A stretch of DNA of 5,203 nucleotides from Anaerolinea thermophila (GTDB lineage: Bacteria > Chloroflexota > Anaerolineae > Anaerolineales > Villigracilaceae): NCBI GenBank assembly GCA_020722305.1, contig DYLB01000132.1, forward strand, positions 1 to 5,203, in the 5' to 3' direction. The notes below the pieces were generated by a model. The model was not told where the DNA came from, did no database searches, and saw only the letters and a list, made by a program, of their open reading frames with translations. Positions 1 through 5,199 of the stretch are shown piece after piece. The position numbers were made by a program, and so were the translations under genes. Every line of letters starts with the position of its first letter. Positions within the stretch are counted from its first letter, which is position 1.

Positions 1-21
1 TGTCGAAACCCGGTCGAAGGG

Positions 22-147
22 TTAGCGGATTCCATCCCAGCACTTTGGCGCGCTAACCGAAGATGCGAAGCCCGCGAAGAAAGTTTTAAAATCGCGAAGG
101 AAGTCTTCAAAATTCAGCTCTTTGGGCATCTCCGTGATGACTGCCAT
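22..147 (-). CDS. Doubtful 41-residue small ORF
   Basis: An ATG at 147 opens a 41-codon frame ending in TAA at 22-24. The middle is rich in Phe, Asp and Lys, with a segment reading NFEDFLRDFKTFFAGF that looks more protein-like than most shadow frames. No Shine-Dalgarno site precedes the ATG. The frame begins inside repeat copy A, and its Phe-rich centre is simply the translated 20-nt CGCGAAG repeat. An upstream in-frame GTG inside the hairpin stem could lengthen it. I do not recognise a family. It is probably repeat-derived sequence open by chance; it is listed because its first residues (M..ITE.PK) recur in the same frame of repeat copy B. Confidence 0.12.
   Translation of the reverse strand: MAVITEMPKELNFEDFLRDFKTFFAGFASSVSAPKCWDGIR
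73..107. repeat. Short tandem-like CGCGAAG repeat
   Basis: Two 15-nt units at 73-87 and 93-107 share 13 of 15 bases and lie 20 nt apart. A further partial unit (TGCGAAG) is at 64-70 and an inverted TTCGCG at about 209-214. A TTTTAAAA palindrome (84-91) sits between the two main units. The cluster resembles low-complexity intergenic decoration; no function is evident. Confidence 0.45.
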
Positions 148-190
148 GTCTGGTGGCGTCTCGCAGGTCACGCTTCAAGCGTGACCTACT
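117..190. repeat. Hairpin-bearing repeat, copy A
   Basis: The element has two parts. Positions 117-166 align without gaps to 5125-5174 at 35 of 50 bases, including the shared runs CTTTGGG, TCCGTGATG, CCAT and TCTGG. This body runs into a near-perfect hairpin: AGGTCACGCTT (165-175), a 1-nt loop, and AAGCGTGACCT (177-187), an 11-bp perfect stem. Read on the minus strand the hairpin starts with GTAG (189-186), the tetranucleotide typical at the foot of REP elements mobilised by RAYT transposases. No transposase is in the window. Membership in a REP-like family is inferred; the body similarity and the palindrome are seen directly. Confidence 0.72.
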
Positions 191-344
191 ACATCTTTTA
201 AGAAATTCTTCGCGTCGAGATGAAACTCCCGCTCGAAGAGACCGCCCCCCGCCGAGAGCGCATCGCCGCGCCGTTCGGGGAATAACGCCGGTCTCAACAC
301 TCCACATTTACCTGCGTTTCAGCGGGAGACGGCACATCTGGCGC

Positions 345-373
345 TTGAATAACTAGAATATATGTTCTATAAT
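345..373 (+). promoter_or_regulatory. Sigma-70-type promoter of the VOC gene
   Basis: TTGAAT (345-350) and a perfect TATAAT (368-373) are separated by exactly 17 bp, close to the housekeeping consensus. Transcription would start near 380, giving a leader of about 33 nt before the ATG at 413. Two dyads lie over the spacer and the start site, so regulation is possible. Confidence 0.7.
354..369. promoter_or_regulatory. Candidate operator in promoter spacer
   Basis: This is a 16-bp imperfect palindrome with arms TAGAA (354-358) and TTCTA (365-369), filling the spacer and touching the -10. Its core GAATATATGTTC (356-367) differs by one base from GAACATATGTTC, the Gram-positive LexA (DinR) box core. 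The position would suit a repressor. Assignment to LexA is only a suggestion: AT-rich dyads arise easily, and the left half-site is broken. Confidence 0.3.
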
Positions 374-377
374 TGAA

Positions 378-398
378 GGTAAACCTGCCCAATTTACC
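378..398. promoter_or_regulatory. Dyad at predicted start site
   Basis: GGTAAA (378-383) and TTTACC (393-398) form a 6-bp inverted repeat with a 9-nt centre, covering the predicted transcription start and ending just before the Shine-Dalgarno site. It could be an operator half-site pair or a weak 5' UTR hairpin. Arms of six bases can occur by chance. Confidence 0.22.
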
Positions 399-400
399 AG

Positions 401-406
401 AAGGAG
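401..406 (+). promoter_or_regulatory. Ribosome binding site of the VOC gene
   Basis: AAGGAG lies 6 nt before the ATG at 413, an ideal spacing that fixes this start codon. Confidence 0.85.
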
Positions 407-412
407 ATTGTC

Positions 413-775
413 ATGACCAAACGGAATATCGTCCATATCGAAATCCCTACCCGCGAGGCGAAGGAATCCGCCGCATTTTACGAGAAGCTCTTCGGGTGGC
501 ACATCGTCCGCGATGAAGAAATGGATTACACCATGTTCGACGCTCACGAGGGTCCCGGCGGCGGCTTTATGCCATTGAGTGAGAACATCGCGGTCGGGGA
601 TGTGCTCTTCTACGTCAACAGCGACGACATCGAGGCCGATTTACAGCGCGTGGTCGAACTCGGCGGCGAAATCGCCATGCCCAAGACCGAAATCCCCAAC
701 ACCGGCTGGTTCGGCATGTTCAAGGACCAGACCGGGAACATCGTCGGGCTGTATACCGGCATGAACCCGGAATAA
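413..775 (+). CDS. VOC family (glyoxalase-fold) protein
   Basis: This is a single-domain VOC superfamily protein (120 residues, the usual size of one glyoxalase/bleomycin-resistance/dioxygenase module). Residues 6-11 (IVHIEI) form the first strand with the potential metal ligand His8. Residues 19-29 carry the family signature, with F22-Y23 followed by L26-F27-G28-W29. The second beta-alpha half covers about 63-116, with helix DIEADLQRVVELGG and the final strand GNIVGLYTG. In many relatives a Glu follows the last GL-aromatic motif; here the position is Thr/Gly, so the standard four-ligand metal site looks incomplete. A binding or accessory role is therefore as likely as catalysis. VOC proteins of this kind are often annotated as predicted glyoxalase-like enzymes of unknown substrate. 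The gene is monocistronic, with its own promoter and terminator. Family confidence is high; activity is unknown. Confidence 0.9.
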   Translation: MTKRNIVHIEIPTREAKESAAFYEKLFGWHIVRDEEMDYTMFDAHEGPGGGFMPLSENIAVGDVLFYVNSDDIEADLQRVVELGGEIAMPKTEIPNTGWFGMFKDQTGNIVGLYTGMNPE

Positions 776-792
776 AGGTTTCGCTCGAATCG

Positions 793-825
793 AAAGCGGC
801 TGTCACTTTTCTTGACAGCCGCTTT
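793..825. terminator. Bidirectional intrinsic terminator
   Basis: A perfect 13-bp stem pairs 793-805 (starting AAAGCGGC) with 813-825 around a 7-nt loop (CTTTTCT). On the plus strand it closes in TTTT (823-826), and on the minus strand in TTT. It lies 17 nt after the VOC stop and only 4 nt beyond the stop of the convergent phosphatase gene, so one hairpin can end both transcripts. The U-tracts are short. Confidence 0.85.
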
Positions 826-829
826 TGGG

Positions 830-1477
830 TTAATGTACGGGCATTTTCTGTTTTTTCTTCTCCGGCAGGGGGAAATCGAACGGGGGTTTGCGGTTGAGCC
901 AGAGCAGCCTCGCCCCCGTTTCGGACAAATACAGCGCCGTTACCGAGCCGGTATCCACCGCCAGCCTTTGGAAGTTGTCCAGCGGCAGGCCGAGGTAGTG
1001 GGCTATGGCCAGCTTAATCGGGTCGGCGTGGAAGACGACCGCGACGATGTGTTTGGGCCTGTGGGCCGCGGCGATCCGGTCGAGGGCGGTGACGACCCGC
1101 GTCTGGCACTGGACGAAGGATTCGCCCTCCGGGAAGGTGAAGCGGGAAGGCGCGCCCTGGACGATCTTCCAGGCTTTGAGTTTGCTCAGGGCCACCCACG
1201 AGCGCCCCTGCCATTTGCCGATGTCGGTGTCAGCCAGGTCGGGGAGCTGTTGGACCTCCAGTCTGCGGATTTCGGCCAGGGGGGCGGCGGTCTCAGCGGC
1301 GCGCTCCAGGGGGCTGGAATAGACTGCTTTCAAGGGGACCCGGCCGAGGGTCCTGGCCAGCGCTTGCGCCTGCGCGAGTCCGCGCTCGTTCAGGTGGATT
1401 CCGGGCAGGCGTCCGGCCATTTTGGTCGCTTTCACGTAATCATTTTCGCCGTGACGGATGAGCAGCAGCAGGGGCAT
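830..1477 (-). CDS. Histidine phosphatase family protein
   Basis: The protein is a branch-1 histidine phosphatase (phosphoglycerate mutase-like fold), 215 residues, probably cytoplasmic. R8-H9-G10 (LIRHGEND) carries the phospho-accepting His9. R59 in SSPLERA, E118 in FPEGES and H150 in VVFHADPIK supply the remaining phosphate-pocket and catalytic residues, so the active site appears complete. The VVFHADPIK block and overall length resemble the MSMEG_4193-type putative phosphomutases. A C-terminal Lys/Pro-rich tail (about 196-215) is probably flexible. The start lies 3 nt after the preceding stop with no clear Shine-Dalgarno site, so translation is probably coupled. It is the last gene of the operon. 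The substrate is unknown. An alpha-ribazole phosphatase (CobC-like) role is tempting because a B12-type protein begins the operon, but nothing in the sequence demonstrates it. Confidence 0.9.
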   Translation of the reverse strand: MPLLLLIRHGENDYVKATKMAGRLPGIHLNERGLAQAQALARTLGRVPLKAVYSSPLERAAETAAPLAEIRRLEVQQLPDLADTDIGKWQGRSWVALSKLKAWKIVQGAPSRFTFPEGESFVQCQTRVVTALDRIAAAHRPKHIVAVVFHADPIKLAIAHYLGLPLDNFQRLAVDTGSVTALYLSETGARLLWLNRKPPFDFPLPEKKKQKMPVH

Positions 1478-1480
1478 GGA

Positions 1481-2065
1481 TTACTTTTTCTTGGTGAAAT
1501 TGTCCACCAGGTTCTTGGTTGCGGGGAAGACCCCTTGTTCGGTCGAACGGACTTCCTCGATGGACAGGAACGCGCCGGGCAGGGTTTCGTGGAAGATGGC
1601 CATGACGGCGGGCAGGTCACGGCGTTTGATGGTGCTGTAGACGATCTTGACTTCACCGGCGCTGCCCTGGCCGTCCACGGTGGTGATGCCGAAGCCGGAG
1701 TCGTGCAGGCGTTGGATCAGTTCGGCCGGGTCGCGGCGGATGATGGCCCGCAGCGTGACCGTGCCGATTGCCAGCCGGTTTTCGAGGTACATGCCCACAT
1801 AATTGCCGGCCGCAAACCCGGCTGCGTAACCCAGGTAGGCGGCCACGTTCTGGGCATGTTTGACCAACTGCGAGGTGGCGATGATCCAGATGAAGACTTC
1901 GATGAAGCCGAGCAGCGGGGCCAGTTTCTGCAAGCCGCGGGAGGTGAAGATGATCCGCATGGTGCCCAGGCTGACGTCAATGATGCGGGCGATGAAGATC
2001 AGCACGGGCAGGATCACCCAGGCGAACCAATCGAAACCGGCAGAAGTCTGGGGCAGGATGTCCAT
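1481..2065 (-). CDS. UPF0316 membrane protein (DUF5698-DUF2179)
   Basis: This is a 194-residue inner-membrane protein of the UPF0316/YebE-like type. About three hydrophobic segments (roughly 14-35, 48-66 and 72-95) form the N-terminal DUF5698 part, with the family hallmark ARIIDVSLGTMRII (26-39), followed by GNYVGMYLE and an AIGTVTLRAI strand. The C-terminal part (about 104-182) is a DUF2179-like soluble alpha/beta domain, visible in GFGITTVDGQG and EVKIVYSTIKRRDL. The family length is usually 170-200 residues, so the gene is complete. No enzymatic role is established for the family; a ligand-sensing soluble domain on a membrane anchor is an inference. The ATG overlaps the stop of the dehydrogenase gene by one base (TGATG), which indicates translational coupling. 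Confidence 0.9.
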   Translation of the reverse strand: MDILPQTSAGFDWFAWVILPVLIFIARIIDVSLGTMRIIFTSRGLQKLAPLLGFIEVFIWIIATSQLVKHAQNVAAYLGYAAGFAAGNYVGMYLENRLAIGTVTLRAIIRRDPAELIQRLHDSGFGITTVDGQGSAGEVKIVYSTIKRRDLPAVMAIFHETLPGAFLSIEEVRSTEQGVFPATKNLVDNFTKKK

Positions 2066-3189
2066 CAGACCGCCATTTTATCAGAATACGAGACACCTTC
2101 CTTGACAAAACGGGTCAATTCGCTGACGCTGAAATCGCTCAGGCCGAGCTTTTCGAGCGTGCGGCCGCGTCGCCAGTAGTCGGTGCGGTGGATGAAGTTT
2201 GCCAGGCGGATCATGCTGTCCATGCCGCGCACCGAGACGCCATAGCGGGTGCCGAGGGCTGCCATCGGCACCAGGCTCATCGGCACGTCTTCGAAGATGT
2301 AGCGGTGGTTGAGCGTGTTGGGGGCCTTGATGCCGTAGTACCCCGGCTGGTTGTGAATGGCTTCGTGCAGGTCTTCACCGGTGGCGTCGTAGGCCAGTTT
2401 GAGCCATTCGAGGGCGGTGCGGGCGCGGATGCCCAGGGCCGAGGCCACCGTGACGCGTTCCCGGTCGAGCACTTCCAGGACCCGCGCCACCGAGCGGGAT
2501 ACCCCGTCAATGTAGAACTCAAAGTTGCCGTGGGTCGCTTCGATCCGGCCGGCGTTCAGGATCGAGATGGCCGGGTGGAAGATGGCGCCCATGTTGTTCA
2601 GCCCAGTGTGCAGCACGTCAATCCCGTCTATGTACTGTGGGTAAGCCGGATGGATGGCTTCCAGCACTTCGGGGGTGCGGGTGGCGGGCAGGGCGGCCAG
2701 CGGCACGGCTTCCTTGATGCGGAAGATGCGGGCCTGGGCTGGGCCGTCGGAGCGGCTGGCGTAGATGAACGTCTCGGCTTCGGAAACCACAATGTCGGCC
2801 TGCCCGCCGCTATCCCGGTAAACCTTGTTGAACTCCAGCGCGCCGCAGGTCCGCCCGGGGTGCAGGATGATGATCTGCCCGTCACGCAGATATGGGGCGC
2901 ACTTGCGGGCGATATCGGCGTGGGCCGAGGACGGTACCACCACCATGATGACTTCGGCAAAATCCAGGATCTTCTGGTAATCCGAGGTGACCAGTCCCAG
3001 TTCGCCGAACCCATGCGGCCAGCTGTCGTCACTCTCCAGGTCAATCCCTTTGCGGGCATCAATGGCTTGGATATGGTCGAAAGTGCGGTTGAAAAGCCCT
3101 ACTTCGAAGCCCATCAGGGCCAAATGAGCGGCCATGGATTTGCCCCCGTGGCCGGCTCCGATGACAGCATAGCGTGGTGCTTTGGACAT
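2065..3189 (-). CDS. Octopine/nopaline dehydrogenase family NAD(P) oxidoreductase
   Basis: The 374-residue cytoplasmic enzyme has two domains. Residues 6-150 are a Rossmann fold beginning with V-I-G-A-G-H-G-G (GxGxxG at 11-16), with hydrophobic strands at about 28-33 and 80-86 (VIMVVVPSSAH). From about 190 to 350 is the helical octopine-dehydrogenase domain, with N199, H205-P206 in GAIFHPAISILN and D301 in FEDVPMSLVP. These correspond to the conserved His and Asp expected as the catalytic pair in opine dehydrogenases. Known relatives reductively couple an amino acid to a 2-oxo acid with NAD(P)H, or do the reverse; the substrate here cannot be read. A strong AGGAGG lies 5 nt before the ATG, and the gene follows the B12-type protein by 19 nt, so the two are likely expressed at similar levels and act together. 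Length is normal and no key residue is missing. Family confidence is high; reaction unknown. Confidence 0.9.
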   Translation of the reverse strand: MSKAPRYAVIGAGHGGKSMAAHLALMGFEVGLFNRTFDHIQAIDARKGIDLESDDSWPHGFGELGLVTSDYQKILDFAEVIMVVVPSSAHADIARKCAPYLRDGQIIILHPGRTCGALEFNKVYRDSGGQADIVVSEAETFIYASRSDGPAQARIFRIKEAVPLAALPATRTPEVLEAIHPAYPQYIDGIDVLHTGLNNMGAIFHPAISILNAGRIEATHGNFEFYIDGVSRSVARVLEVLDRERVTVASALGIRARTALEWLKLAYDATGEDLHEAIHNQPGYYGIKAPNTLNHRYIFEDVPMSLVPMAALGTRYGVSVRGMDSMIRLANFIHRTDYWRRGRTLEKLGLSDFSVSELTRFVKEGVSYSDKMAV

Positions 3190-3194
3190 GTGAA

Positions 3195-3200
3195 CCTCCT
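3195..3200 (-). promoter_or_regulatory. Ribosome binding site of the dehydrogenase gene
   Basis: AGGAGG on the minus strand ends 5 nt before the ATG at 3189, inside the 19-nt gap after the upstream stop. It fixes the start and shows that this gene initiates independently. Confidence 0.88.
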
Positions 3201-3208
3201 TGGAAGAA

Positions 3209-4897
3209 TTATTTCAGGAATTCGGCCAGGCGTTCGGCTTCGCCCAGCGGTTTCCCCGTGGATGGATGCGCGGCCAGGTTGGCTCCGCGAGCGTCTATGC
3301 GGGTGACGATCTTCCCCCGCGCGTAGGGATTGTTGCGGAGCTGCGGCGCGTCCAGGATGCCGAGGGCGACGGCTTTCGCCAGGGTGGCGGGGTCCACGAG
3401 CGGGTCCGGGACGCCTGGGCCGGCTACCGCTCGAATGGCCTCCAGCGTCACCCCGGCCTCTGCCACCAATTCCGCCTTGCGGCGCTGGACCTCCGGGTCG
3501 GCGGTCAGGTCGGGCTGGCCCATGGCGTTCTCGATGGCGCGGCGGGCCATGCGGGCCGACTCGATCACGTCCTGCCCGGTGGCGGCGTGGTCGGCTTCGG
3601 TGTGCCCGACGATGTGGATGATGTCTGGCTTGAGCGCCATTTGCAGGTAGATACTGGTTGCCAGGTGAGCCCGGGCGGCGTTGCTTTCGACGGGATAGCT
3701 CAACAGGCCGGTGCGGGTTTGTTTCCAGATCGTGAAGTTACTCCCCTCGCTCCCCCCAAATTTCCCCGGAATTTGGGGGGAGGAAAGGGGGGTAATTATC
3801 TCGATGACCGCCAGCATCTTCGCCAGGTCCATCTTGTCCGAAAGCTCGGACGGGCTGTTGAACATTAGTTGGGCGATGTAGTCCTTCACGCCGAAGGCGC
3901 GGGCGTTGTAGGCCGAGAGATAGGCCGAAACGACGAAGACCACGTCTGGGGCGTCGCGCATGCCCCAGTGGTGCGGCTCGTTCAACTCGACCGGGATGCC
4001 GCGCTGGCCGTACCAGGCCATCACCTTCTGGTGCTCGCGGATCGAGCCTTCCAGGTCCCAGGGGCCGCGCCCGTCCATGCGATTGAACCAAAACAACGGA
4101 ATGGCGCACCAGGCGATGTGGATCGTCTCGACGTACATTTCGGCCAGGCGGATAAAATCGTCGGTGCCGGAGTAGGTGCGCACGAGCGGGAAGTTCCCGG
4201 TGCGGCTGGTCTGATAAAGGGCGCGGTAATCCTCCGGGCTGCGGACCGGGACGCCGCCGGCGCCGGTGCGGCGCGGGTCCTGGCGCTCGGGGTGGAAGAA
4301 GTTCTCTTGGGCGTCCTGGTCAATGCCGAGCGAGATCACGTCCAGGATGCGGGCCTCGGCGATCTGGCGGATGCCATCGAGGCTGGCTTGCAGGGTCGGC
4401 AGGCCGAAGTGGTGACGCAGGATGGGGTAGGGCGCTTTCCAGCGGATGCGCTCGACGGTCGTCTGGGGATAATCGTCCGGGTTGTTCGTCACAGCCTGGC
4501 CGCGCAGGAAGGCGATCACCTCCTCGACCGGTTCGGTCCCGTCGAAGCTGCGCTCGAAGAAGCCGATCTTCTTGATCCGTTCCACGACCGGGGGCGTGCC
4601 GCCGAAGACGAAACGCACGCCGGCCTCGTGCAGGTCGGCGGCTTCCTCGGCGAATTGTCCGAGCAGGCGTTCGCCCGTCTCGGGGGTGAGGCGGTACGAG
4701 ACGCCGACGAGGAGCTCATCGTCCGGCCCCGCCTTTGCCCGCGCCTCTCGCACGGTGGATAAAAGTTTCTCAATGGGAACAGCCGGTCCGAGGAAAACGG
4801 TTTCCCATCCGGCATTTTCGGCCAGGCGCAGGAAACGTGAAATCCCGGCAACGTGAACACACTCGCCGATAGCGCCGCCAATAAGCATTTTAGCCAT
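3209..4897 (-). CDS. Cobalamin-binding-domain protein, mutase-like
   Basis: This is the first gene of the operon (562 residues). Residues 1-135 have the order of a B12-binding Rossmann domain: strand MLIGGAIG, then C13-V-H15-V-A-G18 where the classical motif is DxHxxG, then G30-W-E-T-V-F-L-G37 and P41, then S67-Y-R-L70 near the usual SxL position, then F98-G99-G100 near the usual GG. His15 could be the lower cobalt ligand, but the Asp that normally supports it is Cys13. Residues about 145-450 look like a TIM-barrel-type catalytic part, broadly recalling B12-dependent mutase large subunits such as glutamate mutase E. That resemblance is an impression of fold and motif texture, not a demonstrated homology. 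About 465-562 is a further conserved-looking tail (AVALGILDAPQLRNNP, then TRIDARG). Residues 368-387 are encoded by a palindrome. AAGGAGG 6 nt upstream fixes the start. A corrinoid-dependent isomerase or transferase is likely; substrate unknown. Confidence 0.78.
   Translation of the reverse strand: MAKMLIGGAIGECVHVAGISRFLRLAENAGWETVFLGPAVPIEKLLSTVREARAKAGPDDELLVGVSYRLTPETGERLLGQFAEEAADLHEAGVRFVFGGTPPVVERIKKIGFFERSFDGTEPVEEVIAFLRGQAVTNNPDDYPQTTVERIRWKAPYPILRHHFGLPTLQASLDGIRQIAEARILDVISLGIDQDAQENFFHPERQDPRRTGAGGVPVRSPEDYRALYQTSRTGNFPLVRTYSGTDDFIRLAEMYVETIHIAWCAIPLFWFNRMDGRGPWDLEGSIREHQKVMAWYGQRGIPVELNEPHHWGMRDAPDVVFVVSAYLSAYNARAFGVKDYIAQLMFNSPSELSDKMDLAKMLAVIEIITPLSSPQIPGKFGGSEGSNFTIWKQTRTGLLSYPVESNAARAHLATSIYLQMALKPDIIHIVGHTEADHAATGQDVIESARMARRAIENAMGQPDLTADPEVQRRKAELVAEAGVTLEAIRAVAGPGVPDPLVDPATLAKAVALGILDAPQLRNNPYARGKIVTRIDARGANLAAHPSTGKPLGEAERLAEFLK
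3738..3795. repeat. Palindromic element inside the B12-protein gene
   Basis: The inner stem is 11 perfect base pairs (CCCCCCAAATT at 3752-3762, AATTTGGGGGG at 3770-3780, 7-nt loop), extended by two pairs (3750-3751 with 3781-3782). After a small internal loop comes an outer stem of 9 positions with one mismatch (TTACTCCCC at 3738-3746, GGGGGGTAA at 3787-3795). The 58-bp unit is in frame and adds a Pro/Gly/Ser-rich stretch (residues about 368-387, ITPLSSPQIPGKFGGSEGSN). Its homopurine/homopyrimidine composition is unlike the flanking coding sequence. It looks like a small non-autonomous palindromic repeat that entered the gene without breaking the frame, comparable in principle to Rickettsia palindromic elements. 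Confidence 0.8.
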
Positions 4898-5091
4898 TCT
4901 GTTCCTCCTTTGGCTGGAATGGGGTTGACTGCCATGCCTTCGAAGCCGAGTTACCTCAGCGGGAGAGCGGGCAGAGCACTAAATTTTTCGGTAACAAGAA
5001 CCGTGTCGTTGCCGTAATCAGGATATAACTGCGAAGCGGCATGCGCAACGTATGGATGAGCGTTGGCAGTCATTCATTAATGTACGGATAA
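4898..5091 (-). other. Long 5' leader of the operon
   Basis: This gene-free stretch lies between the predicted promoter and the first start codon. It contains a possible hairpin with arms CGGTAAC (4989-4995) and GTTGCCG (5008-5014, one wobble) around a 12-nt loop. It also contains a 9-bp inverted pair (TGACTGCCA at 4926-4934, TGGCAGTCA at 5064-5072) that could bring its two ends together. I looked for a cobalamin riboswitch B12 box because of the downstream gene and did not find one. No terminator-type hairpin with a U-tract is visible. The region is more AT-rich than the genes. Confidence 0.4.
4904..4910 (-). promoter_or_regulatory. Ribosome binding site of the B12-protein gene
   Basis: AAGGAGG on the minus strand lies 6 nt before the ATG at 4897. 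It selects this ATG over the in-frame ATG three codons later (residue 4). Confidence 0.88.
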
Positions 5092-5100
5092 ATTATACCA
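5092..5100 (-). promoter_or_regulatory. Extended -10 promoter of the four-gene operon
   Basis: On the minus strand, TGGTATAAT is a perfect extended -10 element (TGnTATAAT). The -35 position 17 bp upstream reads AAATTA, a poor match, which is acceptable for extended -10 promoters. Transcription would begin near 5085, leaving a leader of about 188 nt. It lies only 25 nt downstream of repeat copy B. Confidence 0.5.
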
Positions 5101-5124
5101 GCATAAATTTGCGGTAATTTACTG

Positions 5125-5199
5125 GCACTTTGGGATTTTCCGTGATGCGCCCCATATCTGGCAGCGCGCCGTAGAGCGGAATTAATTCCGCCCTACATT
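5125..5199. repeat. Hairpin-bearing repeat, copy B
   Basis: Positions 5125-5174 match copy A (117-166) at 35 of 50 bases in the same orientation. The element ends in a 26-bp palindrome (5171-5196) with GTAG at one foot, CTAC at the other, and the inner stem AGCGGAATT pairing with AATTCCGCC, with a single mismatched pair (5175/5192). The stem sequence is unrelated to that of copy A, although its position, length and GTAG/CTAC feet are the same. CTACAT follows, as in copy A. The element may continue past the window edge. On the minus strand the frame from the window edge stays open to a TAA at 5093-5095; this is probably incidental. Confidence 0.72.

Larger units (their letters stand above)
1..340. 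other. Gene-poor left flank with short repeats
   Basis: No convincing coding region is seen here; the open frames on both strands are short, arginine- and serine-rich and run through hairpins. The stretch holds an 8-bp inverted pair (GGTTAGCG at 20-27, CGCTAACC at 51-58), a 15-nt near-direct repeat with the core CGCGAAG (73-87 and 93-107, 13 of 15 identical, 20-nt period), repeat copy A (117-190), and a weak 7-bp inverted pair (GAGACCG at 238-244, CGGTCTC at 289-295). It looks like an accumulation zone for small repeats rather than a decayed gene, but a relic cannot be excluded. Confidence 0.6.

Noticed and set aside
107..356. Overlapping small open frames on both strands in the left flank (107-307 minus, 153-356 plus)
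   Set aside because: Both are Arg/Ser-rich, cross the hairpin of repeat copy A and have no ribosome binding site. The plus one also runs into the VOC promoter.
812..2179. A 455-codon open frame on the plus strand, with similar long plus-strand frames at 2188-3306 and 3869-4762
   Set aside because: These lie antisense to genes with clear family motifs, lack ribosome binding sites, and have the Gly/Val/Asp/Gln-rich composition typical of shadow frames in GC-rich DNA.
4926..4936. An 11-bp exact match (TGACTGCCATG) to 138-148 in repeat copy A
   Set aside because: Exact matches of this length are expected a few times by chance in a window of this size, and the flanking bases do not align.
4944..4995. 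A tRNA-like stretch on the plus strand (ACCTCAGCGGGAGAGC resembles a tRNA D-arm)
   Set aside because: The D-stem-like part pairs at three of four positions, but no anticodon stem, T-arm or matching acceptor strand follows. At most it is a chance resemblance or a heavily decayed tRNA fragment.
4898..5091. Cobalamin riboswitch upstream of the B12-type gene
   Set aside because: I found no B12 box or core riboswitch elements in the leader on the minus strand.
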